Shown here piece by piece: positions 9,024-18,685 of a stretch of DNA of 64,000 nt. Positions within the stretch are counted from its first letter, which is position 1. Each line of letters starts with the position of its first letter. The notes beneath the pieces were generated by a model that saw only the letters and a list, made by a program, of their open reading frames with translations, did no database searches and had not been told where the DNA came from. A program made the translations under genes and the position numbers. Source of the stretch: Draconibacterium orientale (lineage in GTDB: Bacteria; Bacteroidota; Bacteroidia; Bacteroidales; Prolixibacteraceae); NCBI RefSeq assembly GCF_000626635.1, contig NZ_CP007451.1:2861501-2925500 (forward strand), written 5' to 3'.

Positions 9024-11243
9024 TTAATCCTCAAGGTTTTCTACACGATTTACACTGTCGATACCCTTAATTGTTTTTAGTTTGCTGATTAAGTTGTCTA
9101 AATCGTTTGTATTGTGGATGTATAAAAACAGGTCGCCCATAAAAATGCCATCGTGCGTTTCGAATTTTACTGAACGCATGTTAATATTGTGTCCTTTAGA
9201 GATTAACGTTGTTACTTCGTTTACGATTCCCAGGCGGTCGAAACCTTGTAAATGTAGCCGGGTAAGGTACGACTGGCGTTTGAATTTTGTCCATTCGGCC
9301 TGAATGATTTTTTCGCCCTGGTTGGCAATAAATTTTTCCAGTTCGCGGCATTTTACCTTATGAATAATTACGTGATCGTCGGTAGAAAGGTAGCCAACAA
9401 CCGGTTCGCCGGGAATTGGGTTGCAGCATTTTGCCAGCGAGAATTTAATATTGTCCTGGTTTTCGCGCAGCAGAAATGGTTTTTTCTTATCGATTTTCTG
9501 GTTTTCAGGCGTTTCTTCTTTTTCCTTGTTTTTACTGCCCGACCCAAACGTAATGTTCCAGTATTTTACCAGTTTGCTTTCCGATTTTTTGCCGATAATA
9601 TCCTTCACATCATCCAGTTCAAGAAATCCCATCCCAACTTCGGAATACAATTGTTCCTTGTTGTTAAGGTTATAGTGCGCTGTTAATTTTTTCAGGTTAT
9701 TTGAAGTAAACGGTGCGTTTATTTTTTTAAAAAGTTCTTCAATAATTTCTTTTCCCCGGTCAGTATGTTTGTTTTTTTCGAGCCTGAACACATTTTTTAT
9801 TTTACCTCTGGCTTTGGGCGATGCCGAAAATTTCAGCCACTCCAGTTTTGGCGACTGGTTCTCTGAGGTCAGAATCTCAATTTGGTCGCCATTCTCAAGT
9901 ATGTGGCTGATAGGAACCAGCTTGGTATTTATTTTGGCACCAATACATTTATTGCCTAGTTCGGTGTGTATTTCGTAGGCAAAATCGATAACTGTCGATC
10001 CCAGCGGCAACGAAAACATATCGCCTTTTGGAGTAAAAACATTTATCTCTGATGAGAACAGGTTAAGCTTAAAATCATCCAGGAATTCGAAGGCATCAGA
10101 ATCGGAACTTTGCAACAATTCGCGTATCCGTTCAATCCACGGATCCAGTTCGTTTTCAAAGTTGCGAATGTCTTTATAACGATAATGTGCAGCAAAGCCA
10201 TGTTCGGCCACGTCGTCCATTCTGTCAGTTCTTATCTGAATTTCAACCCAATGCCCCTGAGGCCCCATTACGGTAACATGTAACGATTCGTATCCGTTGG
10301 CTTTTGGCATGGTGATCCAGTCGCGAATCCGATCGGGTTTTGGTTTGTAAATGTCGGTAACTATCGAGAGGACATCAAAACACTGCCGTTTTTCCGATAT
10401 TCCTTTTTTCGAATTGATAATGATGCGGATGGCTAAAATGTCGTAAACCTCATTAAAAGCTACTGCTTTTTTCTGCATTTTTTGCCAGATGGAATAGCTT
10501 GTTTTTAGCCGGTGTTCTACCTTACAATCAATTCCTTCTTCCTTCAGTTTATCGATAATCGGACTGGTGAATTCGTTTACCAGGTAATTCCTTTTTTCCT
10601 CCTGGTTGTGCAGCAGGTATTGAATTTGTTCGTATTCTTCCGGATGTTTGTGTTTAAAACTGAGGTCTTCCAGGTCGCTTTTTATGGCGTGTAACCCCAG
10701 GCGGTGCGCCAGTGGCACATACAGGAAAAGTGTTTCGCCGGCAATTTTTATTTTTTTGTGCGCCGGCATCGAATCCAACGTGCGCATATTGTGCAAACGA
10801 TCGGCAATTTTTATCAAAATAACCCTTACGTCGTCCGAAAGGGTCATCAGCATTTTTTTCAGGGTAAGTGCATGTTTGGCATCAAAGTCGCCCGATAGTT
10901 TGGTTAAGCCGTCAACAATGCGCGATACGCGTGTTCCAAACATATTTTCAATGTCGGACAAACGGTAATCGGTGTCTTCAACAACATCGTGTAATAAGGC
11001 CGCAACAATGGAGGTGGCCCCCAATCCCAAATCAACCGCAACAATGCGGGCAACTGCAATGGGATGAATAATAAATGGTTCGCCCGATTTGCGTTTTATG
11101 CCATGGTGCGCTGCATTCGAGAACCTGAATGCTTTCTCGATACGTGCCAGCCGCCCTTCATCAAACTTATTTTTAATGACTTTTAGAAAATCCTGGTAGC
11201 GGTCTTCAATATGCCTTATTTCTGCTTTTGTAAAATGTTGCAC
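9024..11243 (-). CDS. Bifunctional (p)ppGpp synthetase/hydrolase, RelA/SpoT family
   Basis: Makes and degrades the stringent-response alarmones. 739 aa with the full long-RSH layout: HD hydrolase domain ([12 protein letters not shown], then [11 protein letters not shown], about residues 55-95), synthetase domain ([37 protein letters not shown] with [11 protein letters not shown], about 260-350), TGS domain ([22 protein letters not shown], about 400-460), a zinc-finger-like region ([15 protein letters not shown]) and a C-terminal ACT domain (about 665-739). HD motif intact suggests hydrolase activity is retained (Rel/SpoT type). Start is GTG at 11243; no in-frame ATG lies between it and an upstream stop. 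It follows the gmhB-like gene by 18 bp, indicating one operon. Confidence 0.95.
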   Translation of the reverse strand: MQHFTKAEIRHIEDRYQDFLKVIKNKFDEGRLARIEKAFRFSNAAHHGIKRKSGEPFIIHPIAVARIVAVDLGLGATSIVAALLHDVVEDTDYRLSDIENMFGTRVSRIVDGLTKLSGDFDAKHALTLKKMLMTLSDDVRVILIKIADRLHNMRTLDSMPAHKKIKIAGETLFLYVPLAHRLGLHAIKSDLEDLSFKHKHPEEYEQIQYLLHNQEEKRNYLVNEFTSPIIDKLKEEGIDCKVEHRLKTSYSIWQKMQKKAVAFNEVYDILAIRIIINSKKGISEKRQCFDVLSIVTDIYKPKPDRIRDWITMPKANGYESLHVTVMGPQGHWVEIQIRTDRMDDVAEHGFAAHYRYKDIRNFENELDPWIERIRELLQSSDSDAFEFLDDFKLNLFSSEINVFTPKGDMFSLPLGSTVIDFAYEIHTELGNKCIGAKINTKLVPISHILENGDQIEILTSENQSPKLEWLKFSASPKARGKIKNVFRLEKNKHTDRGKEIIEELFKKINAPFTSNNLKKLTAHYNLNNKEQLYSEVGMGFLELDDVKDIIGKKSESKLVKYWNITFGSGSKNKEKEETPENQKIDKKKPFLLRENQDNIKFSLAKCCNPIPGEPVVGYLSTDDHVIIHKVKCRELEKFIANQGEKIIQAEWTKFKRQSYLTRLHLQGFDRLGIVNEVTTLISKGHNINMRSVKFETHDGIFMGDLFLYIHNTNDLDNLISKLKTIKGIDSVNRVENLED

Positions 11244-11261
11244 TTTGCCTTTATCTGATCC

Positions 11262-11747
11262 TTAATCTATATCTGTCTGTAATAAGTCTTGAATATATAA
11301 ATTCTTTCCTATCCCTGCTTTTTCTCCGGCTAAAATATCTCTTTTTTTGTCTCCTATCAACACTGAGTTAACAGGATCGATATTAAATTCCTGAATGGCC
11401 TGCAAAATCATTCCCGGTTCGGGTTTTCTGCAGTTGCATTTTCCTGTTATTTCAGGATGATGAGGGCAGTGATAAACTTTTGTTATTTCTATCCCTTGTT
11501 TCAGAAACTGCCGGATCATCCAATTGTTTAAACGAAAAAAATCGGTTTCGGTATAATATTTTCGTGCAATACCTGATTGGTTGGTAATTACGAATAAGAG
11601 AAAACCCTTGTTTTGGTAGGTTTTTATGAGTTCGAAAATGCCCGGAGTAAATTCAAAGTCTTCAATGCGGAAAACGTAGTTTTTTTCAAGGTTAATGGTT
11701 CCGTCGCGGTCGAGAAAAAGCGCCTTATTTTTATTTGTAGTTGTCAT
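11262..11747 (-). CDS. HAD-IIIA phosphatase, GmhB-like (heptose-bisphosphate phosphatase family)
   Basis: HAD phosphatase of 161 aa resembling D-glycero-D-manno-heptose 1,7-bisphosphate 7-phosphatase. Motifs: DRDGTIN (nucleophile Asp and acid/base Asp), [10 protein letters not shown], the GmhB zinc loop [19 protein letters not shown], and [15 protein letters not shown]. The frame is open upstream to 11801, but [17 protein letters not shown] at 11747 gives the usual distance to DRDGT. No heptose genes are next to it, and histidinol- or nucleotide-phosphate substrates remain possible. It lies 18 bp upstream of relA/spoT. Confidence 0.85.
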   Translation of the reverse strand: MTTTNKNKALFLDRDGTINLEKNYVFRIEDFEFTPGIFELIKTYQNKGFLLFVITNQSGIARKYYTETDFFRLNNWMIRQFLKQGIEITKVYHCPHHPEITGKCNCRKPEPGMILQAIQEFNIDPVNSVLIGDKKRDILAGEKAGIGKNLYIQDLLQTDID

Positions 11748-11857
11748 CTCCGAATAAATTTTGCTTCTCTTTTCTTTCAGTTGATGTACTCCACGAGCCA
11801 TGTAATTTTTCTGACTTCGTTGTGAAGAGCTAAGGCTGCTAAATTTGCAGTAACATG

Positions 11858-12310
11858 TTACTTGTTAAAAGTCGTTTTCAGTTTATTCAGAACAAATTTA
11901 TCAATTGGAAAAGTAATAGCATCGTCTTTCAGGTCTTTTAATTTCTCCCAGCGAAAGCTTTGTGTTTCGCCGGCATCAATTTCAAAGTCAAATGCTTTCT
12001 CCGAGATTTTGAATTTCAACGGCTGTTTCAGCTCTGCGAGGTAGTAAATGCTTATTAATTGAGCATTGTCGAAAAACAATGCCTTTTGATAAATGTCGGT
12101 GGTGTAAAAATGCCTGATATTCTCAATTTCCTGTCCGTTACATTCTTCTTTAAACTCTCGTTTCAGGCCATCAATCAATCCTTCTCCAAATTCCAGCCCG
12201 CCACCGGGAAACTTGGTCATTTTGGTGTTCAACACAAATTCGTCGGAAAGCAAAATTTCTTTCTTTTCGTTGATAACCAGTCCGTAAACGCGGATGATAA
12301 ATTGGCCCAT
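11858..12310 (-). CDS. NUDIX hydrolase
   Basis: 150-aa NUDIX-fold pyrophosphohydrolase. The Nudix box [21 protein letters not shown] (read as Gx5Ex7REUxEExGU) lies at about residues 37-60, with the metal-binding REFKEE intact. Substrate is unpredictable (NDP derivatives or oxidised nucleotides). The start ATG is directly next to the miaA stop (12312), so the two genes are translationally coupled. Confidence 0.9.
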   Translation of the reverse strand: MGQFIIRVYGLVINEKKEILLSDEFVLNTKMTKFPGGGLEFGEGLIDGLKREFKEECNGQEIENIRHFYTTDIYQKALFFDNAQLISIYYLAELKQPLKFKISEKAFDFEIDAGETQSFRWEKLKDLKDDAITFPIDKFVLNKLKTTFNK

Positions 12311-12311
12311 G

Positions 12312-13214
12312 TTACTTGATTTGTGTGTCGATCCACTCGATTATTTCTTGGGTGTTGGTTGGTTCAAACCATTTTACGTTTTCATCGCGGCGAAACCAGG
12401 TAATTTGTTTACGCGCATAACGCCGCGAGTTTCGTTTGATTAACTCAATGGCTTTTTCGCGCGAAATTTCACCGTTAAAATAGGCGAACAGTTCCTGGTA
12501 ACCCACGGTATTTAGCGAATTCAAATGTTTTTTGTGATACACGCTCCGGGCTTCTGTTTCCAGACCGGCTTCCATCATTTTATCTACCCTTAAATTTATG
12601 CGGTTGTGCAACACCTGCCGATCGCAGTTAAACGCGATTTTTATGATTTGGAAAGGGCGTTTCTTAGGTGTGTCAGAACGGAATGATGAGTACGGTTTTC
12701 CGGTTTGAATACTAATCTCCAATGCGTGAATAATTCGGTTGGGATTTTTCAGATCGACCTTTTTATAGTATTCCGGATCGAGGGTTTTTAACTGCAGCCG
12801 TAAGCTTTCCAAGCCTTCTTCTTCCAGCTGCTTTTTTAATGCAGCACGAACTTCGGGATCGGCATCGGGCATACTATCAATGCCTTTACAAATCGCGTCG
12901 ATGTATAACATTGAGCCGCCCACCAGCAATAGAACATCCCTTTGCTGAAAAAGCTTATCGATCAGTTCCAGCGCCTCCGTTTCGTAACGGCTGGCGTTGT
13001 AATTCTCTTCAACCGAATGGCTTTGAATAAAATGATGCGGAATGGCCGCCAGCTCTTCTGTCGATGGAACAGCGGTTCCGATGTTGAGTTCTTTAAAAAT
13101 TTGCCGGGAGTCGGCCGAGACGATTTCTGCGTTAAAATGTCGGGCAACCTTAATACTCACCTCGGTTTTCCCAATTCCGGTTGGGCCGGTAATTACAACA
13201 AGCGTTTTTGGCAT
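12312..13214 (-). CDS. miaA: tRNA dimethylallyltransferase
   Basis: Transfers the dimethylallyl group from DMAPP to N6 of A37 in tRNAs reading UNN codons. 300 aa, with P-loop VITGPTGIGKTEVS at the N-terminus, the DSRQIFKELNIGTA motif (the catalytic Asp), and NPNRIIHALEI; the tRNA-binding C-terminal part is present with YARKQITWFRRD. Cytosolic. A terminator for the upstream gene lies at 13243-13275, so miaA starts the minus-strand operon. Confidence 0.96.
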   Translation of the reverse strand: MPKTLVVITGPTGIGKTEVSIKVARHFNAEIVSADSRQIFKELNIGTAVPSTEELAAIPHHFIQSHSVEENYNASRYETEALELIDKLFQQRDVLLLVGGSMLYIDAICKGIDSMPDADPEVRAALKKQLEEEGLESLRLQLKTLDPEYYKKVDLKNPNRIIHALEISIQTGKPYSSFRSDTPKKRPFQIIKIAFNCDRQVLHNRINLRVDKMMEAGLETEARSVYHKKHLNSLNTVGYQELFAYFNGEISREKAIELIKRNSRRYARKQITWFRRDENVKWFEPTNTQEIIEWIDTQIK

Positions 13215-13242
13215 TAATACATGATTTTTGGCAAATTAATGA

Positions 13243-13275
13243 CAAAAAAAAGACTGTTCAAAATTTTGAACAGCC
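13243..13275 (-). terminator. Intrinsic terminator of the pRiA4b-like gene
   Basis: On the minus strand ggctgttcaaaa (13264-13275 side) pairs with ttttgaacagtc and is followed by eight T's (A's at 13244-13251). It ends the gene whose stop is at 13319. Confidence 0.8.
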
Positions 13276-13318
13276 CTGGAATTTTTTTAAACATGGATTA
13301 AACAGTCGTCTTTCGTGA

Positions 13319-13834
13319 TCAGAAATCGTCCATTTCGCCAAAGATTTCAGTGTAATCATCAAGCTCTCCAAAATCCATATAAACTTCTTCTTCCTGGCTT
13401 ACACCAGTTTCAAGTTCAAATTTTTCTTCTCCTAAAACCTGAACGGGGGAATCGCCTTGTTTTAAAGCGACTAATGGTTCATTAAGATTTTTTTCCATAA
13501 TTATTCCAGTTAGTTCTATAAAAAAAGACCTGTCGTTCAAAAAATCGAATGTATAAATGAGGTGTTGCCCCTTATCTTGCAGCAAGTCGCCTAATTTTGT
13601 TTTTTGCATGATGTAAAATGCTGCACCATTTATACCTAAGTCTAACATTGAAATCTCAACCAGCTTTCTCCAGGTTTTATTGGACACGAAGAAAGATGCC
13701 AGTTGGTGTGACTCAAAACCAACACTTTTCTGTATAATACTATGAAAATCGAAAAATGAATGTTTCTCATCCAGAGCAACTTCCAATCGGAAGTTTTGGG
13801 CCTCTTGTGAAACAATTTGAAATTGATAAATCAT
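13319..13834 (-). CDS. pRiA4b ORF-3 / IS1096 passenger TnpR-like family protein, acidic tail
   Basis: 171 aa from ATG 13834 (the frame opens nine bases earlier at a GTG). The N-terminal half (FQIVSQEAQNFRLEVALDE, FDFHSIIQKSVGFESHQLASFF) resembles the pRiA4b ORF-3 family, whose members start with a beta strand, a short 'tf-x2-Lh-x-iq' helix and an aromatic-rich segment. The last 30 residues are strongly acidic (EEEVYMDFGELDDYTEIFGEMDDF split as EEEVYMD / ELDDYTEIFGEMDDF). No catalytic role is established. Monocistronic, with its own terminator. The family assignment rests on pattern memory only. Confidence 0.6.
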   Translation of the reverse strand: MIYQFQIVSQEAQNFRLEVALDEKHSFFDFHSIIQKSVGFESHQLASFFVSNKTWRKLVEISMLDLGINGAAFYIMQKTKLGDLLQDKGQHLIYTFDFLNDRSFFIELTGIIMEKNLNEPLVALKQGDSPVQVLGEEKFELETGVSQEEEVYMDFGELDDYTEIFGEMDDF

Positions 13835-14197
13835 AAATTTCACGTTGAATGAAGTTCAAATTTTACAGGAATTTTTACAAAATCCAAGAATTCAAATGCA
13901 GAAAGAATTGAAAATATCTATCAAAAAGGTACTTTTCTGATGCATTGTTATTTTTTTATAAAAAGTAAAAAGGTTGGTATAAAAGCCTTTTCGGGACATT
14001 TTTCTACAAAAAATTGTGAAAAATACAGAAAGGAAATCGGTGAAATTAAAAAATGTTAAAAAAGTTTAAGTCAGGAAAAATCGAACATTCGTGTTCGTTG
14101 TTCGGCTTATCAAATATTATTTCCAACAATGTTTTAAGTTGCTGTTCGTCAGTATTTAGTGTGGGCATTTTTTCTTGGTTATTGCGCGTTTTTAGCC
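13835..14197. other. Non-coding region
   Basis: AT-rich 363-bp gap between the 3' end of mnmD and the pRiA4b-like gene start. I see no supportable coding sequence in it. The promoter of the downstream minus-strand gene must lie here, but no clear box could be assigned. Confidence 0.5.
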
Positions 14198-14863
14198 TTA
14201 TGGCCGTGTTGCCCGAAGCATTTGTCTTTTTCCCGGAGGACCGGGAAGCAGCTCCGAAGTATAGCCCGATCGTTCCATTCGGCGGCGTATTTCGCCTTTG
14301 GCGCTATAAGTAACAAGGTTTGCACCTGGGTTACAACTGCGAAAAAGTTTTCTGAAAATTTCCTCGTTCCACATCTCGGGTTGTTTGTCGGGGCCAAATG
14401 CATCAAAGTAAATTACATCAACACTTGGAATCGTATCAAAAGAAAATTGGGTGAGATCTGTTTTTAGTTTTAACAAATCGAAATATGGCGAAATTTGTGT
14501 TTTAAGGTTCCATTCACAAGTGTGCAGCGCAGCAAATAGCTCTTCGGCATGCTTCGAAATCAAACTTCCATAATTAAGCCCTTCTATTTCGGTTTGTTCA
14601 ATCGGGTATTTTTCTAAGGAAATATATGTGGTTTTGCGTTTTTCATTTTCTGCTTCAATGGCCGTTAACAAGGCATTTAATCCTGTTCCAAAACCAATTT
14701 CCAGAACCACCGGCTTAGGCGATTGATTGTGGCGGTAACCTTTGTCGATATACACATATTCCGATTCGGTTAAGGCACCATTTACGGAATGATACTGTTC
14801 ATTCATCCCGGGAATAAACAGCGTTTTTGATCCGTCTTCTGTTGTTACAATTTTTCTTTGCAT
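14198..14863 (-). CDS. mnmD: tRNA 5-methylaminomethyl-2-thiouridine methyltransferase MnmD-type
   Basis: SAM-dependent methyltransferase (221 aa) corresponding to the methyltransferase half of bifunctional MnmC; it completes mnm5s2U34 in tRNA wobble position. Motifs: SAM-binding VLEIGFGTGLNALL (about residues 52-65), TYISLEKYPI, VDVIYFDAFGPDKQPEMW (motif containing DAFxPxxxPxxW typical of MnmC/MnmD), and LVTYSAKGEIRR. No FAD oxidase domain is fused, as usual for stand-alone MnmD. Divergent from the threonylcarbamoyl-AMP synthase gene, another tRNA-modification-type gene, across 118 bp. Confidence 0.9.
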   Translation of the reverse strand: MQRKIVTTEDGSKTLFIPGMNEQYHSVNGALTESEYVYIDKGYRHNQSPKPVVLEIGFGTGLNALLTAIEAENEKRKTTYISLEKYPIEQTEIEGLNYGSLISKHAEELFAALHTCEWNLKTQISPYFDLLKLKTDLTQFSFDTIPSVDVIYFDAFGPDKQPEMWNEEIFRKLFRSCNPGANLVTYSAKGEIRRRMERSGYTSELLPGPPGKRQMLRATRP

Positions 14864-14981
14864 GGCCTGCGAATTTCCTTAAAATCCTATGTTGTACAAT
14901 AAGTATTCAGCTAAAAAGCTGTAAAAGGACACCTTTTATAATTGAAAAAACTAATTTTATCGGTCAAAAATAGGAAAAACT

Positions 14982-15596
14982 ATGTTGGTGCGCTTATATA
15001 ATGAAAATCCAAATCCCCGCGAAGTAAGAAAAGTTGTAGATGTTTTGCGTGATGGGGGAGTAATTGTTTATCCAACCGACACGGTTTATGGAATTGGTTG
15101 CGATATAACCAATCAAAAAGCAGTTGAAAAGGTGGCCCGTTATAAAGGTATTCAGGTGGAGAAGAACAATTTTTCGTTTATCTGCAGCGATTTCAGCCAC
15201 TTGTCGGATTACACCAAGCCCATTCCCAATCATATCTTTAAACTCATTCGCAAAAATTTACCCGGTCCGTTTACCTTTATTTTAAATGCCAATAATAATG
15301 TGCCAAGGTATTTTAAAGGGAAAAAGAAAACGGTAGGAATTCGTATTCCCGATAATAATATTGTTCGTGAGATCGTAAGTGAGCTAGGAAATCCAATCCT
15401 CTCATCGTCGGTGCACGATGAAGACGAGATTTTGGAATATACCACAGATCCGGAGTTGATTCATGAAAAATTCGCAGAACTGGCTGATATTGTCATCGAT
15501 GGTGGTTTTGGCGAACTAATTCCGTCAACAATAGTTGATTGCACATCAGACGAGCCAATTTTGGTGCGCCAGGGAAAAGGTGAATTGGAATATTAA
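14982..15596 (+). CDS. L-threonylcarbamoyladenylate synthase family (Sua5/YciO/YrdC)
   Basis: 204-aa YrdC-fold protein. The substrate-binding motif YPTDTVYGIGCD (about residues 27-38), KNNFSFICSDFSHLS, LPGPFTFILNA and VGIRIPDN are present. Members make threonylcarbamoyl-AMP for t6A37 in tRNA; the short form without the Sua5 domain is closest to the YciO subgroup, whose activity is weaker or undefined. Its stop is only 4 bp from the stop of convergent trkH, with no terminator between them. Confidence 0.9.
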   Translation: MLVRLYNENPNPREVRKVVDVLRDGGVIVYPTDTVYGIGCDITNQKAVEKVARYKGIQVEKNNFSFICSDFSHLSDYTKPIPNHIFKLIRKNLPGPFTFILNANNNVPRYFKGKKKTVGIRIPDNNIVREIVSELGNPILSSSVHDEDEILEYTTDPELIHEKFAELADIVIDGGFGELIPSTIVDCTSDEPILVRQGKGELEY

Positions 15597-15600
15597 CCGA

Positions 15601-17046
15601 CTAACCTTTCCAGAACGATGGCGAGAAGAGCACCAGAACAGTAAACAGTTCCAGACGGCCAAGCAGCATCAGAAATGATAAAAACCATTTTCCGATTGGT
15701 TTAATGTGATAGAAGTTTTCAGCCGGCCCAACTGTTCCTAAACCCGGTCCGATATTTCCCAAACAGGTGGCAACAGCTCCCATCGACGATTCCATGTCGG
15801 GTTCTATCAGCGTAAAAATAACGGTGCTGATGGCAAAAATTACAAAGTAAATGATAAAGAAAGCCAGCACATTGGTAACGATTTTGGCATCCACCGAGTG
15901 TTTGTTAAAACGAACCGGAATAACAGCATTGGGATGCACCAAGCGTTTAAGTTCGTAATAGCCGTTTTTAAGCAACACAACAATTCGCATAATTTTTATG
16001 CCCCCACCGGTTGATCCGGCAGAACCTCCAAAAAAGAAAAGCAAAAAGATGAGCATTGTTAACACCGGCGGCCAGGTGAGGTAATCGGCCGTAGCGTATC
16101 CTGTGGTTGTAATTATGGTAATTACCTGGAATAATGAATCGCGAAATGCTTTTTCAACGCCAAACTCGGTAGAAATTAGAAGGCCGATGAAAATAAGGGC
16201 CGTAAATCCGAGCGTAAAAAAGCTGTAATATTTAAATTCTTCGTCTTTAAATGCTACCGAAAACTTTCCTTTGATAGCAAAATAGGAGAGTGTAAAATTT
16301 GTTCCGGCCAAAAACATAAAAACAATAATAACATACTGAATAAATGGCGATGGCCAGTGCGCAATACTTGCCTGTTTGGTTGAAAAACCGCCGGTAGCCA
16401 TGGTGGTAAACGAGTGGCAAATAGAGTCGAAAAAGGTCATTCCTCCAACCCACAACAGCAACGTTTCAGCCACTGTAAATGTAAGGTAAATTACCCAAAG
16501 TGTTTTTGCAGTTTGTTTAATTCTCGGGCTGATTTTATCGGGGGTTGGCCCCGGTACTTCAGCCATAAACAACTGCATACCACCGATTCCAAACACCGGT
16601 AAAATTGCCAGCGATAAAACGATGATTCCCATACCGCCGAGCCACTGGGTAATGCTTCGCCAAAATAAAATACCGTGAGGAAGTGCCTCAATGTCGTTTA
16701 AAATTGATGAACCTGTGGTAGTAAACCCCGACATGGTTTCGAAAAACGCATCGGTAAAACCGGGAATGGAACCACTTATAACATAAGGCAGACTACCAAA
16801 AAAGGAGAACACAATCCAGACCATCGATACGATGATGAATCCTTCGCGTTTGCCAATATCTTTTTTTGCCTTCGAAGTGGCGGCAACAATCAGTCCGCCA
16901 ATAACCAGGTTTATTCCGCCCGAAATTAAGAACGCACTAATGTCGGATTCCCCATAAATCAGAGCAACCAGAAGGGCGATGCCCATAGCAATTCCCTCGA
17001 CAAATAATAAAAAACCAAGTACTCTGAATATGATTTTAAGGTTCAT
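15601..17046 (-). CDS. trkH: Trk potassium uptake system membrane subunit TrkH
   Basis: Inner-membrane K+ translocating subunit, 481 aa with about ten hydrophobic segments. The repeated pore-loop regions can be recognised around GFTTTGSSIL, ATGGFSTK, TTGYATADY and CLGNIGPGLG, matching the four P-loops of TrkH/KtrB-type channels. The upstream gene trkA ends 17 bp before the start, so they form a transcriptional unit making one transporter. Confidence 0.95.
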   Translation of the reverse strand: MNLKIIFRVLGFLLFVEGIAMGIALLVALIYGESDISAFLISGGINLVIGGLIVAATSKAKKDIGKREGFIIVSMVWIVFSFFGSLPYVISGSIPGFTDAFFETMSGFTTTGSSILNDIEALPHGILFWRSITQWLGGMGIIVLSLAILPVFGIGGMQLFMAEVPGPTPDKISPRIKQTAKTLWVIYLTFTVAETLLLWVGGMTFFDSICHSFTTMATGGFSTKQASIAHWPSPFIQYVIIVFMFLAGTNFTLSYFAIKGKFSVAFKDEEFKYYSFFTLGFTALIFIGLLISTEFGVEKAFRDSLFQVITIITTTGYATADYLTWPPVLTMLIFLLFFFGGSAGSTGGGIKIMRIVVLLKNGYYELKRLVHPNAVIPVRFNKHSVDAKIVTNVLAFFIIYFVIFAISTVIFTLIEPDMESSMGAVATCLGNIGPGLGTVGPAENFYHIKPIGKWFLSFLMLLGRLELFTVLVLFSPSFWKG

Positions 17047-17063
17047 GTTCTGGTAGTTTGCGC

Positions 17064-18398
17064 TTACTTAAAGAATTTTTCGAGCTTTTTAATTCCTGAA
17101 GGTAGGGTGAATACAACAACTTTGTCGCCTTCCTGAATTTGGGTATAGCCGTGAGCAATGTAGCCCATGTTGCCACGAATAACACCTCCGATTTTTGCTT
17201 CATCGGGGAAGTCAAGGTCTTTTATGGGTTTTTGTGTGATTTTGGCTCCCGGCTTGGCAATAAATTCAAAAACTTCGGCGTCGGAGGCGGTTAAACATTT
17301 AACTTTCGATATTTCGGCATTTAGCGTAAACCGGTAGATGTAACCTGCAGCAATCAGTTTTTTATTAAAAATACTACCGATATCCATATTGTCTGCCAGG
17401 TTCATGTAGGCCAGGTTTTCCACCTCGGCAACTGTTCGGCGAACGCCAAAAGTTTTTGCCAGGTGACAGCCTAATATATTGGTTTCTGAATTTCCGGTGG
17501 TTGCCACAAAGGCATCCATTTTTTCAATTCCTTCTTCGCGCAGTAAATTCAGGTTTCGTCCGTCGCCGTTAATTACCAGCACATTTTCGTATTTGTCGGC
17601 AATTTTTTCGCATCTTTTGCGGTCGCCTTCAATTACTTTTATGCGGTAATTTTCGCCCAGCTTTTCAATGGCTTTTTGGGCAATACGGCTACCTCCCAAA
17701 AACATGATGTTTTTAACCTCGAAAAGTGTTTTTCCGGTTAATTCGTAAACATTGTTTTGCTCGGCCGGAGTGGTAACAAAAAATACGATGTCGCCGTTTT
17801 TTATAAAATCACTACCATTCGGAATGATCGTTTCATTGTCGCGGTTAATGGCCACCACCAACAAATGTTGATTTTCCTGCGATAACTCTTCAAATGTTTT
17901 ATTCAGAACCGGTGCATTTTCGCGCACTTTAATTCCCATCATAATCAGTTTTCCGCCTGAAAACTCGATTAACTGACGGGTTGCCGTTTGTTTTACCGAG
18001 GCAATAATTTCTTTTGCGGCCAGACTTTCGGGGTAGATTAATTCGTTAATCCCAAGGTTGTTCAGTTTTGAGCGGTATCTTTCCTGAAGGTATTCGGAGT
18101 TGTTTATTCGGGCAATGGTGCGGTTAACACCAAGGTACGATGCCATTGAACAGGCCAAAACGTTCCGTTCTTCAAAGGGGGTAACAGCAATAAACAAATC
18201 GGATTTTGCCAGGTCTGTGCTTTTTAAATCCTGAAATGAATGAGCTGATCCCGCAATCGTCATCAGATCTACTTCACTACTGATATTTGCGAGTTTTTCC
18301 GGAGAATCATCCAGTAAGGTAATGTCGTGGTTTTCATTGGTTAACATTCTCGCCAAATGTGTTCCAACTTCGCCGGCACCTGCTATAACAACTTTCAT
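17064..18398 (-). CDS. trkA: Trk system potassium transporter regulatory subunit TrkA
   Basis: Cytosolic gating ring subunit binding NAD(H)/ATP, partner of TrkH. 444 aa with two tandem RCK units: RCK-N 1 starting MKVVIAGAGEVGTHLARML (GxGxxG), an RCK-C at about 140-225, RCK-N 2 starting NIMFLGGSRIAQKAIEKLG near residue 232 and a second RCK-C at the C-terminus. Length matches full double-RCK TrkA. First gene of trkA-trkH. Confidence 0.95.
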   Translation of the reverse strand: MKVVIAGAGEVGTHLARMLTNENHDITLLDDSPEKLANISSEVDLMTIAGSAHSFQDLKSTDLAKSDLFIAVTPFEERNVLACSMASYLGVNRTIARINNSEYLQERYRSKLNNLGINELIYPESLAAKEIIASVKQTATRQLIEFSGGKLIMMGIKVRENAPVLNKTFEELSQENQHLLVVAINRDNETIIPNGSDFIKNGDIVFFVTTPAEQNNVYELTGKTLFEVKNIMFLGGSRIAQKAIEKLGENYRIKVIEGDRKRCEKIADKYENVLVINGDGRNLNLLREEGIEKMDAFVATTGNSETNILGCHLAKTFGVRRTVAEVENLAYMNLADNMDIGSIFNKKLIAAGYIYRFTLNAEISKVKCLTASDAEVFEFIAKPGAKITQKPIKDLDFPDEAKIGGVIRGNMGYIAHGYTQIQEGDKVVVFTLPSGIKKLEKFFK

Positions 18399-18685
18399 TT
18401 CATTAGTATTGTTAATTCACAAAAGTATTTGATGAACCGTGCTTGTTCGCTTTTATTCTGTAGGCATAGTTTTTACCTGCTCGTTTCATCTGTCTGTATT
18501 ATTCAATGAAGCAAAATAATGCATTCTGTTTTTAAACTCCGCGGAAAACGCTTTATAATTTTTCGCTTCCAACATTAAATTAACATTCTAAATTACAAAA
18601 TGCACTGTGTAATTTATTGTAATTTACCAAATTATTTTTCAACCGAAAAAGGGGAATGAGTAAGGCATTTTTACGAAATGTAAAT